Shown here: positions 1-10,659 of the stretch, piece by piece | How the letters are laid out: each line of letters starts with the position of its first letter | Numbering within the stretch: the stretch's first letter is position 1 | Assembly (NCBI GenBank): GCA_022495005.1 | Contig: JAGYXB010000376.1 | Span: forward strand, 62,001 to 126,000 | Length of the DNA: 64,000 bases | Source: Rhyacophila brunnea | Taxonomy: Eukaryota; Arthropoda; Insecta; Trichoptera; Rhyacophilidae | Direction of reading: 5' to 3' | The notes under the pieces: generated by a model | What the model was told of the DNA's origin: nothing | Databases searched by the model: none | Seen by the model: the letters and a program-made list of their open reading frames with translations, nothing else | Program-made: the position numbers and the translations under genes

Positions 1-1117
1 TTTCATCTATAAACCGTTAATGTTAAATTATGCACATTTAAAATTAGTCATTAGTGTAAAGAACTAGTTTAGTCTGGAATTGGAAAAACGTAAAGCGAGC
101 CCAGCACCATAATAAATTCGACTTGTTTTGGCGCGGTATTGTATATTAAATTTGTCAACAACTTGGCTTCAACTTTTTTGCGATCGCTGTTATTATTGTA
201 TTTTATTAGTTGTAATTTTAGTTCCACGTGGAGCGACGTGTCACATGCTTATTTCTTATTTCTATGCTTTGTTGTTATTGACAAATCGGACACAGCTGAC
301 CGTATGCCAAACATTAATGCGTCCATACATTGTAGTCCAATTTGGCACAATCTCATTAAAAGTGTCGAGATGCTGATAATAATAACTTTGCGTCAGCATG
401 AATGGGAGAATAGTAGAATTGTTTATCAATGGAAAATACGCTGGTATTTTTAAATACCTACTCATTAGACTACATGAAATATCTATCAGTTTTAATTATA
501 TGTAGGTGGGTACTTCCTAATGTAGCATTTTGATTTATTTAAGACTAAGAGGCAGAAATCTGGATAAAAAGTGGAGATGGTGTCTAAGGTTATTCTGTTA
601 TCGTTATAAAATCATAAATGATTTACTAATTGTAATAAATTTTTAGGTTCTGAAACTCCGGCAAAGAAGGACGAAGAAAACGTCATAACCCAACAATATA
701 CCTATTACGATCATACACAACCGCGTCTCTAATATTAGATTTATAATTAATACTATAATAGGTATTTTAGCAGTATGTAACTAATTAAACTACATACCTA
801 CCATAATATTGTTTAATGTTTAGTTACGATATCCACGGACACGTCAATACGTAATAAAACATACAGTTGGTGTTATCTTTTTATTTATTTTGAGTTAGCT
901 TTTTCTATTAGTAGGTAGGTAGGTACTGTAAAATATGTTAATGATTTTGATAAATGTATCAAACGTATTTTATACACACCAATCGAGCTTGATATTGCCT
1001 TTTAATAATAAAAATGCACGATAGATCATTCCGATCACGACCTGTGAGTCAATGAAGTGTTAATAATTATCACCATTTTAATATAAGAAATCGTAGTTAT
1101 ATTTTTACTGTATCTAA
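1..1117. other. AT-rich stretch, no gene seen
   Basis: Only short overlapping reading frames of biased composition occur here, on both strands, and none resembles a known protein. GTAGGTAGGTAGGTAC-type tracts near 910 are typical of the background of this window. Confidence 0.5.
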
Positions 1118-2240
1118 TGGTACGTTTACATCTGACACTTATACCGTTATACTTATTTTATGTGTCTGACATAAAAATTCACTTACTGTTTACACCTGCA
1201 TGGATCTGACATAAAATGCTCGTATACTTCTCGTTGAAATAAAGTCTCGACACTTTATTCAATGGCAACATTTGGAATAAATATATGCGGTGTTTACATA
1301 TGGTATTGTAACTTATTCGGACACTTATTTCGTATACTTCTCAAAAACGTTATGTCAGTTGTCAATATGGGAATGTTAAAAAAGAAAGCAGCGAGTGTTA
1401 TTATTTTCTATCTTTCTATAAGTCTTTTGGCAACAAAAAGGAGGAAAAAATGGTCTAGATGGATGCGGGAATGGATTCAGCGACGAGAAGAACTAGGTGC
1501 CTTCCGTTTAATGTCAGAGTTTAAAATCGAAGATCCAACTCAATTTGTGAACTTTAGTTTGCAAGATTGGACCTTTTGCCAAAAAACAAGACACACAATT
1601 CAGAAATGCGTAGAAGAACGATTAACAGTAACTTTGCGATATCTAGCACTTGATCGTCATTGCATATTCAATATAATATTATCGTACCTAATACGAGTGC
1701 AGGTGTGGGCCAAAATGAATTAGGTAATACCATTTGAAGCGCATTTTTCTTCACAGAGTGCATCAGAATTAATCGTATGTGCCGAGAACAAGCGATATTT
1801 TATTTTCGAACAAAATCCATAGAACACGGCACATCCGATTTATTTCTCATTGTCTATGATTTTTGACAGATCGCTACAGTACATTTATTAACGTAAACGT
1901 TGGGCATACATTCATGGTGTACCTATGATAATTGATTGTCCGTTGTTTTAGAAATATACATATGCAATTCACTAGGTACCTGTCAAACTACGAATAATGT
2001 GTCGGGTACTTGACATAAAAGTAGACGGTGGTCCAACTTCGGTGATATATTGCTCCAAGTTCGAACTTGTCGAATACGCGGTGTTTACATTTGCGTATAT
2101 AAGTAGATTGAATAAGTGGCAGGTGAGAGTCGACACACGCAAAATAAGTGGCAGATACGAATATACTTACTGTTTACACTTAAGTGAATATGGTGTCATA
2201 CATAAATATGACGAAATTAGTGTCAAATGTAAACGCACCA
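1118..2240 (+). mobile_element. PIF/Harbinger-like DNA transposon relic
   Basis: The left end reads TGGTACGTTTACATCTGACA and the right end, read in reverse complement, reads TGGTGCGTTTACATTTGACA. This is an inverted repeat of about 23 bp. GTGTTTACA-type subterminal repeats recur near 1188, 1290, 2080 and 2170, arranged roughly symmetrically. Flanking triplets are TAA on the left and TTA on the right. Both fit the TWA target preference known for PIF/Harbinger elements, but they are not an exact direct repeat. The interior encodes a broken Harbinger-type transposase start (1262-1723). The element is about 1.1 kb, shorter than autonomous members, so it is probably an internally deleted copy. Confidence 0.7.
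1262..1723 (+). pseudogene. Harbinger-type transposase, N-terminal fragment
   Basis: The 153-residue frame carries the N-terminal signature of PIF/Harbinger nucleases: a basic tract followed by KKWSRWMREWIQRREELGAF, then an acidic stretch ending DPTQFVNF, and later RLTVTLRYLAL. In intact family members these blocks are separated by the segment that begins the DDE_4 nuclease. Here FVNFSLQDW is followed almost at once by the TIQKCVEERLTVTLRYLA block, so part of the region is lost. No DDE catalytic residues remain. It lies inside the inverted repeats of the 1118-2240 element. The start shown is simply the first ATG of the frame; the recognisable homology begins near 1430. It is surely non-functional as a transposase. 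Confidence 0.65.
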
Positions 2241-5200
2241 TTAGTCCGTTTCTTTATTGATTGCTAGTTGCATACTTAACAAAATAACACCGTTGCTATG
2301 AATGACACCGTGATGTCCCGCAAGAGAGTTGTTGAGATGCTCTGTAGTGAAGTAACCCTTCACCCAAAGAACTGACAAATGTTTTTTTTTGTGTAGGAAC
2401 TCAATATTAACGGTTGTTTTAAATTTACTAAGTGAAAAGTTCATTTTGGTATATTTAATTGACAATATATTGTATTTTCAAATATATTACCTTATTGTGT
2501 CGATGTCGCTCGAGAACTATAGTACACGCGGACATTTTTAAACAACCCTTACGATATAACGGTCACTACTCTCAATGATTTTATTCTGATAGTGATAAGT
2601 ATTGATCTCGTTACCATAACATTACTACATAATATGTACAGAATATCATTCATAATATTCTATCCACTATCCTTTCATCCGTATCGTGATTCTAACATAA
2701 TAATTTAACAAAGTGCTTATTTAGAATTTCAATGATTAATGATGTATTTTTTAAGTGTTCATTTTCATAATAATCTGTTGTTTTGTCATCCACCTGTTGG
2801 GCCGATAACCTATCATTGTATAAATAAATACCAGACCGATGGCCTGCAACAAATATCTCAATACTCAGCCTCCATACAAATGACCACATATTGCACTCAG
2901 GCCGATGACTTTAATTTGCGTGCGGGCTTGTCCATGAACATAATAGTATTTTCGCACAGCGATGAGTCTTTATACCTCCATGGTCTTTTCTGTCATCGGG
3001 CGAGTGATGTGGGACGCGCGACCAATTAAAGGGGTCGGCGAGTTGAGTCGCGATCGTGCAGTGCGATGTTGCTTTGTCGCAATCTGCAACAACGACCCGC
3101 TCGACCGTGTAATATGACCGAAATAGATTAAGCCGCTTACATTGTATATAAAGATTAATTATTTGACGTATCGAAAAATAGGCTATACTTGTCTTGTGTG
3201 AGTTTTTTTTAATATCATGCAGTCTACACCTTGACAATACAGGTATTGCATTACCTACATGGGAGGGTAACGACTCCATGTACGCTTTATAAATTGAAGT
3301 AAACAAGGAAACGTTTTAACCTATAATTAATGGTTATGTTTTACACTTTATACTACGGGTGTAGAGAAAGTTTATTAGCATTTTACTAGTAAAGTTCTAC
3401 AGACAGGCCATAGGAACTGGTGCATATTTTATATTCTTCTTTTTTACACATTATGTTCTGATGTCGCTTATACGTACATATTATAATACACGAAATGAGA
3501 CTAAACTATTGTACCAGTGTGTCTCAATTTAAGTGTCGGTCTGGCAATATAATAACATCTAATTATTAACCTACTCATTATTTTATAAATTATTAATGAT
3601 AGTGCAATGAATGTTTCTAGGATCAGCAAATTTCTAAATTATAAATTATTTTAAATTTCTATTTTTCAAAAACAATCAATAATTTTTAATTTGATAATAT
3701 TATAACATTTATTTAATAATGATTTTTATAATAAGTACTTATACTATTCATAATTATTTTCAAAATATACAATCTTCCGGTCGGTTATTATTTTTGATCA
3801 CATTATAGAATACCTATGGTTTCCATAGTAGCTTTTCTACAAGACACTATAATATACTTTCTTAATTCAACGTTGCCATTGGTGTGCACCATCAGTATTA
3901 ATATTATTATTGTTTGCTTAAGTCCCGTAAATAGAGGACAGATTTTTCTGGCATTTTGCAACGGTGTTTGTGTCATTTGAAAGTAACGATACTAACACGG
4001 CCTGCACTGCCACATGAAGTTGACACCATTCTACCCACCTATGCAATGTGATCCCATAGCCTATCTCCTTCATTCTATTCGGTCTATTTGGGTTGGTTAA
4101 TATGTGACTATGCATTGTTATATCTGCTAATTCTTGTCATCTCCTTGAATATTAAGCGTTAAATTCGGCGTTCACGTATTTCTTACAACATAAAATATTT
4201 ATTATTGACTTTCGATTACGCCATTATTGCCTGTTTAAATCTATTTTATGCACACTATTCGCCATCATCAATAATTCATTGATTAACATTTTTATCGATT
4301 GTTATTTTTGGTTACATGTTGAGTATTGCAATAATCAGGCTTTATTTTCAAGGACTTACAACTGGCAAGGTTGCCATACGTAATCATAATAATATAATAA
4401 TGCCCAATATAGTACGCAACGGCGGTTTGGGAAGCAGATATTGAGAAATATTACAAAAAAATATGCGTAAATTATGATAATTTGTTATTACGCAGTTCCC
4501 AATAAGCTTTATGGTAATTATCAAGAACACCTTGCAATTTAATTCGTGAATTAAATATTTCCAAAGGAAATTATTGATTATTTTTTTGATACATTTTTAC
4601 GTAAGCCTTGATTGTTTAAATTTTAAACTATGGTTAACTTGATTTTGTAACTCAACTGCACCGGAATGATTACTTTCGTAGAATCTAATGAGTTCAATTT
4701 AATATTAATTATTCTAACATTATTTATTGTTTGTATTATCGTATTAAGGAGCTCTATACAATAATTTATTACAATTTAAAACCTAGTATCATAATAAATA
4801 TGCACTTGATGAAATCGTTACAAAAAATGTTCAAAGTATTATTTAATAGGGGGCTGTGTTACAGAATAGGTTATATTGTGTTCTCTGGGTTGTACCCAAC
4901 CATCAAAATATTTGATATGAAAATAAAACAGACCTACGTTTTAAATCACAGTTTGAAAAGCTAAAATGATGTAATGTTATGGAAGGCAGTCGATTGGATT
5001 TAGGTCTGTATGGAATGAGGAAAATGTGCATGAAAATCTGCTGTGTTTTTCTATTAGGAATACATATTTGCGTGACCGTGAGGTCCGTCCTTAATTAACA
5101 AACAGGTAAATCCAACGTGCATGATACCTACTGCTTGTACGTATAGTATTTATCTAATCAAGCAATCATTCTTGTACGTTGCCTCTAAATAGGGAAAATC

Positions 5201-8200
5201 TCAAAGACACGGGTTTTTTTAACATTTTTATTTTTAAATGTTTGTATAGCTACGAAGTAATTATAGAATAGGTACGTAATTATTATTATTTACAATACCT
5301 TCTAGTATATTGTAATGCGTCTGTCAAAAATTGCCATGTGTACACATATTATTATTTATCATGGAAACGTCAAATTACATTTTACCAAAATGTCTTATTT
5401 CTTTCGTATTCGACAATAATTATAGCCGGGCCATCATTCTCGTACGGCAGAATATAACAGTCATAATTTAGAATTCTAAATAACAGGCCGAGTAGCTTTC
5501 ATAGTCCACTGCTAAGTATAGTTTTGGAGTGGTGTGATTATCCGGTAAATGTCAGTCATTTCATTCGCGGTCCGTTATTCGGTAATACCTATCGCAAATG
5601 GTACAGCACAGGCCGTGGCCCCGGACGAGTTCCGTTACTTCGATTATTGCGAACGGTCGCCAATCTTTAACCTCTCCGAGATTCAACATTTTATGGCTTT
5701 TCAGACATGGATTGTAACATGTAATAATGCCTGTATACATTTTGATTTATGGAGTGGAATTAACTGTACATCTCTATTAGAATCGGGAATTTCCCGTAAT
5801 TGTCTAATCTCTAATCTAATATATCTTCTTTTGCCGTTTTTCTCTGCCTTCACTTAATTCTGCATTTTTTAATTAGTTGGCGGCAATTTGATTTACATTC
5901 TAATAGGTAGGTATAATAGTACTTTTCCATACAGATCAGTTTTAGACAACCAGTATTTTCTCAACGCTGTAATTTGTATGAAACAGTAAACATCTCATAT
6001 GCATTAGTGTTTTCATTATATTATAAAAAGCATTTTTTATTTTTCGTACTTTTTTCAGATATTTTAATTTAACATAAAACCGGTTTCATCCATGCGGACA
6101 TTTTCAATTGGTAAACAACATTTTCAGATCACAATATTTGTTATATAAATAATATATATTTCAATATTATTAACATTGTCGACTCGTACAATTTCCCAAC
6201 ATAACGTAGGTACATAAATTATGTTGTATTTTTCTTATACTTTACATTAAGTATTAACAGCACCACGTGCCTAGTCCAATTCGTCAGACACTATTTATTT
6301 TTATCACCCTCGTTCACATTACATAATAGGTAAGTAACTATCTATATGATTTTCTCAAAGCCTGGGGTTGTACTCGGTAGATACTACAATACCGATTCGC
6401 TACATAACAGCATATATATTTTTCGAAGCAAAACATTGAAAAAATCAATAATAATGTGCAAGCATTTTTCAAAAATAAAAGCTTTAACGTCATGCACGAT
6501 GGACAAGCACCTGTATTTTCACTTTTATTGAGTTTATGATTATAATTAACAGTTATATATCTTATTGTCTCGTATTGGCATGTGAATTTCTAACGAATTT
6601 AACCCCGAGAAAAATGATTAATAAATATTCGGGTGAACCGGGTCAACGTATACATAAAGGGTGCTTACGGCGAAGGTGAAGTTTTAGCGTAAATTTTAAT
6701 GTTGTAACATTAAAAAACAGCTGATTATCATAACCTCAATGTTTTTGTTTTGAATCAATTTGACAGCTTGTTTTTGTTGTGATGACACGCGGAATCGTTA
6801 AACGCGTTCTGGATAGATGGCAAATAACGGTAGAATTATCGGAAAAAATATAGTCTGAGATTGTAGTCGTAATAGTAAACAATGCAGATTACAATGCGAT
6901 ACTGTTATGGACTCGATTATATTATTTTTACTATAAAATTTTTATCATTATTAAAGTTAAAATGGTTTGTAAACTTTTTCATTGACTTACATAATATGTT
7001 ATTCAGTTTTCCTATTAGGTACTTAATTTGTTAATTAATTTAGAATTACCTTGCCGACACTTAATAATAAAGCAAACGATGACGATGGTTATGTTATGAT
7101 GACCAATACGTAGATCAATGCCAGGTATTTCGAAATTTGGTGGCATTATGAGGGTATATATCAATCATATTTTTTTATTTTCCAAGAATATTCTAAAATC
7201 TAATTTAATAAAAAAAAGTCACCAGACAGCGTTATTTTTCTGGCAATGACTTGCATCATAGGACTAGCTGGGTTTTAAACATACGTGATGCACTACTTCG
7301 ACCTTTATTCTATCGCCAAGAAATACGACAGACATTGTTAGCAAATTTCTGATACAGTAGTATTTTTGTTTGTTTATATTTATTATCATATACAATAACA
7401 CAGTTCTATTCGTATGGAAGTCCGCCATTTTGGCTGTTTCACCGGCTTGTGTGTAAATGTAAATAATATCGTTGTCATTTTGTTTGCTAATATTTTCGGA
7501 ATTGTCAAAAATGATGTTTGGAGTCACGTCGGCAACATTTCGGGGAAACGACTTCGCAAACTTTCCGTTATTGCTTTTCAAGGTTGGCGGCTCCGATTTT
7601 GCGAATATCGCAATGTTTGATTATATTATCAAGTTCGAAATTCAAATTGGAAAACTGGAATGGAACAGCTGAGAAAGTGTCATGGCGCCCGCGCGTGCCA
7701 GCCGCTTTCATTATCGGTCAAGTTGCTGCGAATACCAGTTCCCGCCAGTTGAGATTGACACAATATACCGTTCGAATTTTATACATATTTAAAATCCCAA
7801 AACAAATATTATTTACAATTTCGAAACTAAAAATACAACCGGATTAATTATTTTTAGTTTTCTAACTGAGTTATATCAATTAATCTGTACTTATGTAGAA
7901 GTATTTTTAGAAAACACATGTTTCCTAAATTATCTACAAACATCGGTAAAATGCCAAAGGTGGAGTTTTGTAAACGTATTTGCTTAACGTTTGAACATTA
8001 TCCGCGCCGGATTACCCATATTCTTCCATCAATGTTTGCTAGACCGACTTTACATAGTACCTACCTATACATTTAAATTGTGGCGTATTTTTATTTTTAT
8101 TAAGTTACCTTATTCTAAAGAATTCATTGGACAAATAACTGGATGAGTCGGCGAGCTCGTGGAATAACAGCTGATAAAATAAATGTTTAAATTAGAATAT

Positions 8201-8473
8201 TAACTGTATAGGTTTGTTTATTATTGTTTCGACGAACACGTTCTACGACATCTCTTTTTTGTTAATTACGTTTGCGTACACTGTATGTACACTGTGTACA
8301 CATATTTTTATGATACAAATTAATGCTTTGAGGCCGGATTCTCGTAATGAATCATTCGGCCGCATGACTTCACCGTTAATCACCGACGATGAGCCACATT
8401 CTCTTATTCACTTTGAATAACATAGTGTGTGCACATCTGCCCTGTAAATAACACTCATCTTTCATATTAACCA
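2241..8473. other. Long intergenic stretch without a recognisable gene
   Basis: Mostly AT-rich DNA. Three patches are richer in GC: 2790-3120, 5540-5720 (with an unrecognised 102-residue frame at 5549-5857) and 7410-7780. The last lies about 0.8 kb upstream of the exonuclease gene and could be promoter or 5' untranslated sequence, but no motif proves it. Other frames in this stretch match nothing I know. Confidence 0.4.
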
Positions 8474-8514
8474 ATGTCTGCATCTGATAGTACAAAATGC
8501 TCTGTCAATAATGA
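8474..8514 (+). CDS. Candidate first coding exon of the REXO1-like gene
   Basis: An ATG in good context (ttaaccaATG) opens the reading MSASDSTKCSVNN and runs to a GA|GTAATC donor-like site at 8514/8515. Joining it to an AG acceptor at 8578-8579 removes 65 nt. The split codon GA+T then reads Asp in exactly the frame of the long exonuclease exon, giving ...VNNDDDLFYKDEPP. The phase match is seen in the sequence. The acceptor lacks a pyrimidine tract, so the intron is an inference. The alternative is one or more more distant 5' exons. Confidence 0.35.
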
Positions 8515-8579
8515 GTAATCGGATGTGAGGGGATTTGAGGTGGTGGTACCGTTGATAACGAACAATATAGCTAACGGAG

Positions 8580-9906
8580 TGATGATTTGTTTTATAAAGA
8601 TGAACCTCCGCCAGACCCCGGCGACTCGAGCAGCCTGAGCGGATCCAGCAGCAGCGGATCCGAGGGCGGCAAGGACAGCACCAGCCCGACCGACAGTCCC
8701 ACCGACAGCTCGCCGGGCAGTCCGACCGTGCCCAGAAGATCGGCGCGACGAAGGCGAAAGCCGAAAGCCGCCCGCGACCCGCGACCTCGCCTCGCGTCGC
8801 CGGAGCCTCTTTCGCGATACGCCGACTTGAACCTTTCGGAAGCCGATTTGGCGAGCCTTCTTTCGTTCTACTTGCTCCCCGGCGATCAGCTGGCGGGTCT
8901 CGGCTATCCGGTCGCGGACGCTCAGCATCCCACGCGAGCGCTCATTTACGCGATCGATTTCGCTCCACCCGTATTTAACAAATTCGACGTGAACGCCCGT
9001 GAATTCGTTCCTAAGGACTTGCGGGGTGACGACAGTGGACGGGGGTCCGGAAGCTCCAGCCCCCGCTCCGCCGACAGCGACCCTGACAGCGAAGAGGATC
9101 GGATGAAACCGGGAGTCGAACGGCGCTGCGCCAGATGCACGAAAGGATTCTTTCTGTCGGCGAATGCCGATCGCTATCTAACCACAGAGCGCTGCCGACA
9201 CCACTGGGGCAAACTCCGCCGATCAGGTTCGTCTCCCACTTGGTCGTGGGCTTGTTGCGGCGGTCCATCAGCGGCCGTGGGATGCTCTCGAGCCCCTCTT
9301 CACGTCTGGTCAGGGACATGTGCGGGTATGAATGGCCCCATCGACGGTTTCGTACGGACCCGTCCGCGAACATCCGGCGCGACGAGGCGTCGAGTCCTCG
9401 CTCTGGACTGTGAAATGTGCTACACCGCCAGCGGTCTTCAGGTCGCGCGACTTGAAGTCGTCGGCCCGGACGGCTGTCGCGTGTACGGCTCGTACGTCCT
9501 GCCCGACATTCCAGTAGTCGATTACAACACGAGGTTCTCGGGAATCTGCGCCCAAGACATGAAGAACGCAACCAAAAGTCTGAAGGACGTACAAAATGAT
9601 CTCTTGGAGCTTATCGACGCGGACACAATCCTGGTGGGCCACGGGTTGGAGAACGATCTGAGAGCGCTCCGCGTTCTGCACGGACGCGTGGTGGACACGG
9701 CGGTCAGTTTTCCTCACGCCCGCGGACTTCCTTTCAGAAAGTCCCTGCGTACCCTCGCGGAGCAGCACCTCTTGCGGCCCGTTCAAGAGTCGCAACACTG
9801 CCCGTTGGAAGACGCTCGCGCCTCCCTCGAACTCATGCTTTGGAAGATTAATCGCGACTTTCGCTTGAGCGAAACTCGATCGCAAATATCCGAAAAGCAG
9901 TGCTAG
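8580..9906 (+). CDS. REXO1/exonuclease GOR-like 3'-5' RNA exonuclease (main exon)
   Basis: The open frame begins after TAA at 8572 and ends at TAG 9904-9906, about 442 residues. Numbering from TTG 8587 as 1: low-complexity Ser/Asp/Pro and Arg/Lys tract 1-75; a conserved LSEADLASLL...QLAGLGYPV block 83-109 as in GOR-like proteins; a PAM2-like segment FDVNAREFVP 133-142; a Cys/His zinc-type module 181-241 (CARC, ERCRHHWGKL, ACC, GC, HVW); and the RNase T/DEDDh exonuclease domain from about 270 to 424. The catalytic set is complete: D274 and E276 in LALDCEMC, D357 in GHGLENDLRAL, H404 and D409 in HCPLEDA. The family trims RNA 3' ends. Substrate and compartment cannot be read here. The exon is markedly GC-rich against AT-rich flanks. 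The first in-frame ATG lies only at 9103, within the protein and before the zinc module, so the true start must come from an upstream exon. A young retrocopy is possible but unnecessary. Confidence 0.88.
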
Positions 9907-10156
9907 ACTATTTACTTACTCGCTCGAAGTAAAAAGTGGGAAAAGACTCGTCATCGGCCGAAGTGTTTATTATACTTACTTAGTATTATTTTTTTAACGT
10001 TCCTGACGATGATAAAAGTGGTGATACGATGATGACTGTGTGAATGCCGTGTATTCGCGGAACACTCGTGATTGTTTTTAATTTTTAAGCGTAATTATTG
10101 TCTCGTACAAATCGATGAGAAATCTCAACAGTGCCTTGCGGCGGGGCAAAAGTGAT

Positions 10157-10197
10157 GCGGTCCGCGGTCTCCGGCCGATTCGGTGACCGCGGGCCGC
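10157..10197 (+). promoter_or_regulatory. Strong GC hairpin in the probable 3' UTR
   Basis: GCGGTCCGCGGTC (10157-10169) can pair with GACCGCGGGCCGC (10185-10197) over 13 positions with one G-T type mismatch. The 15-nt loop itself contains CCG...CGG. It lies about 250 nt after the exonuclease stop codon and upstream of the AATAAA signals, in an otherwise AT-rich region. It may be an RNA structure in the transcript; a role is inference only. Confidence 0.5.
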
Positions 10198-10416
10198 GAT
10201 TCTATGTCGATTTTTGTGAATTTGACATTCGACTGGAAAGTATATTTTGTGATTTTTTTTTTGTTTATTCTCGTGATTGAAATTCGTCCTTCATTTTTAT
10301 ATACCTGTTGGATGTTTTCTCATTGAATACATTTTACAATAATTTTTACTTGCCTGTGTTTTATTCATACCCTCGAAGTTAACTCACTCACTATCTTCCT
10401 ACACTGTTTTTATGTA

Positions 10417-10426
10417 AATAAATAAA
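10417..10426 (+). terminator. Overlapping AATAAA polyadenylation signals
   Basis: AATAAATAAA gives two overlapping canonical polyadenylation hexamers about 510 nt after the stop codon of the exonuclease gene. A SINE begins about 35 nt further on. Other AATAAA hexamers are common in AT-rich DNA, so use in vivo is unproven. Confidence 0.4.
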
Positions 10427-10459
10427 CATTAAATTTAATTATCATATAATAAATAAATA

Positions 10460-10650
10460 CGCCCACGATGGCCGAGCGGCTTATAATATCGTGGGTCCCA
10501 GGCTCGAATCCTGGGTCTGGAAAATACACATTGTTTTTCAATCTATGCTTGGAGTATGGACCTAATATGTTGAGCAAGTGGATAACATCAATTTCTCATT
10601 AAATAAAAATCTGTTAATACAATCTTATTATGATCAGACATGGTCAATAC
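10460..10650 (+). mobile_element. tRNA-derived SINE, family 1, copy 1
   Basis: The 5' part carries Pol III promoter boxes: an A-box-like GATGGCCGAGCGGC and a B-box-like GGCTCGAATCC, typical of a Leu/Ser-type tRNA ancestor. It is followed by a shared body with GTATGGACCTAATATGTTGA. AATAAATA flanks it on both sides (10452-10459 and 10651-10658), a plausible target duplication, though AT-rich. Related copies lie at 42933-43170 (-) and 55510-55682 (+). Confidence 0.75.
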
Positions 10651-10659
10651 AATAAATAT

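Noticed and set aside
2911..3306. 131-codon minus-strand frame as a gene
   Set aside because: No recognisable domain or protein-like composition along its length; no splice or promoter support. The local GC rise alone is not enough.
5410..5440. Shared word ACAATAATTATAGCCGG also at 61660
   Set aside because: Too short (about 17 bp) and without extended similarity or inverted partner; may be chance or the tip of an old repeat.
5549..5857. 102-codon frame as a gene
   Set aside because: The first 50 codons look balanced, but no family is recognised and no supporting splice or poly(A) signal is seen. Left as unassigned.
8467..9885. Long open frames on the minus strand and in other plus frames across the exonuclease gene (for example 8467-8928, 9011-9571, 9310-9885)
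   Set aside because: They are shadows of the GC-rich coding strand, since GC-rich codons leave few stops in other frames. None shows known domains, whereas the chosen frame has a full DEDDh set.
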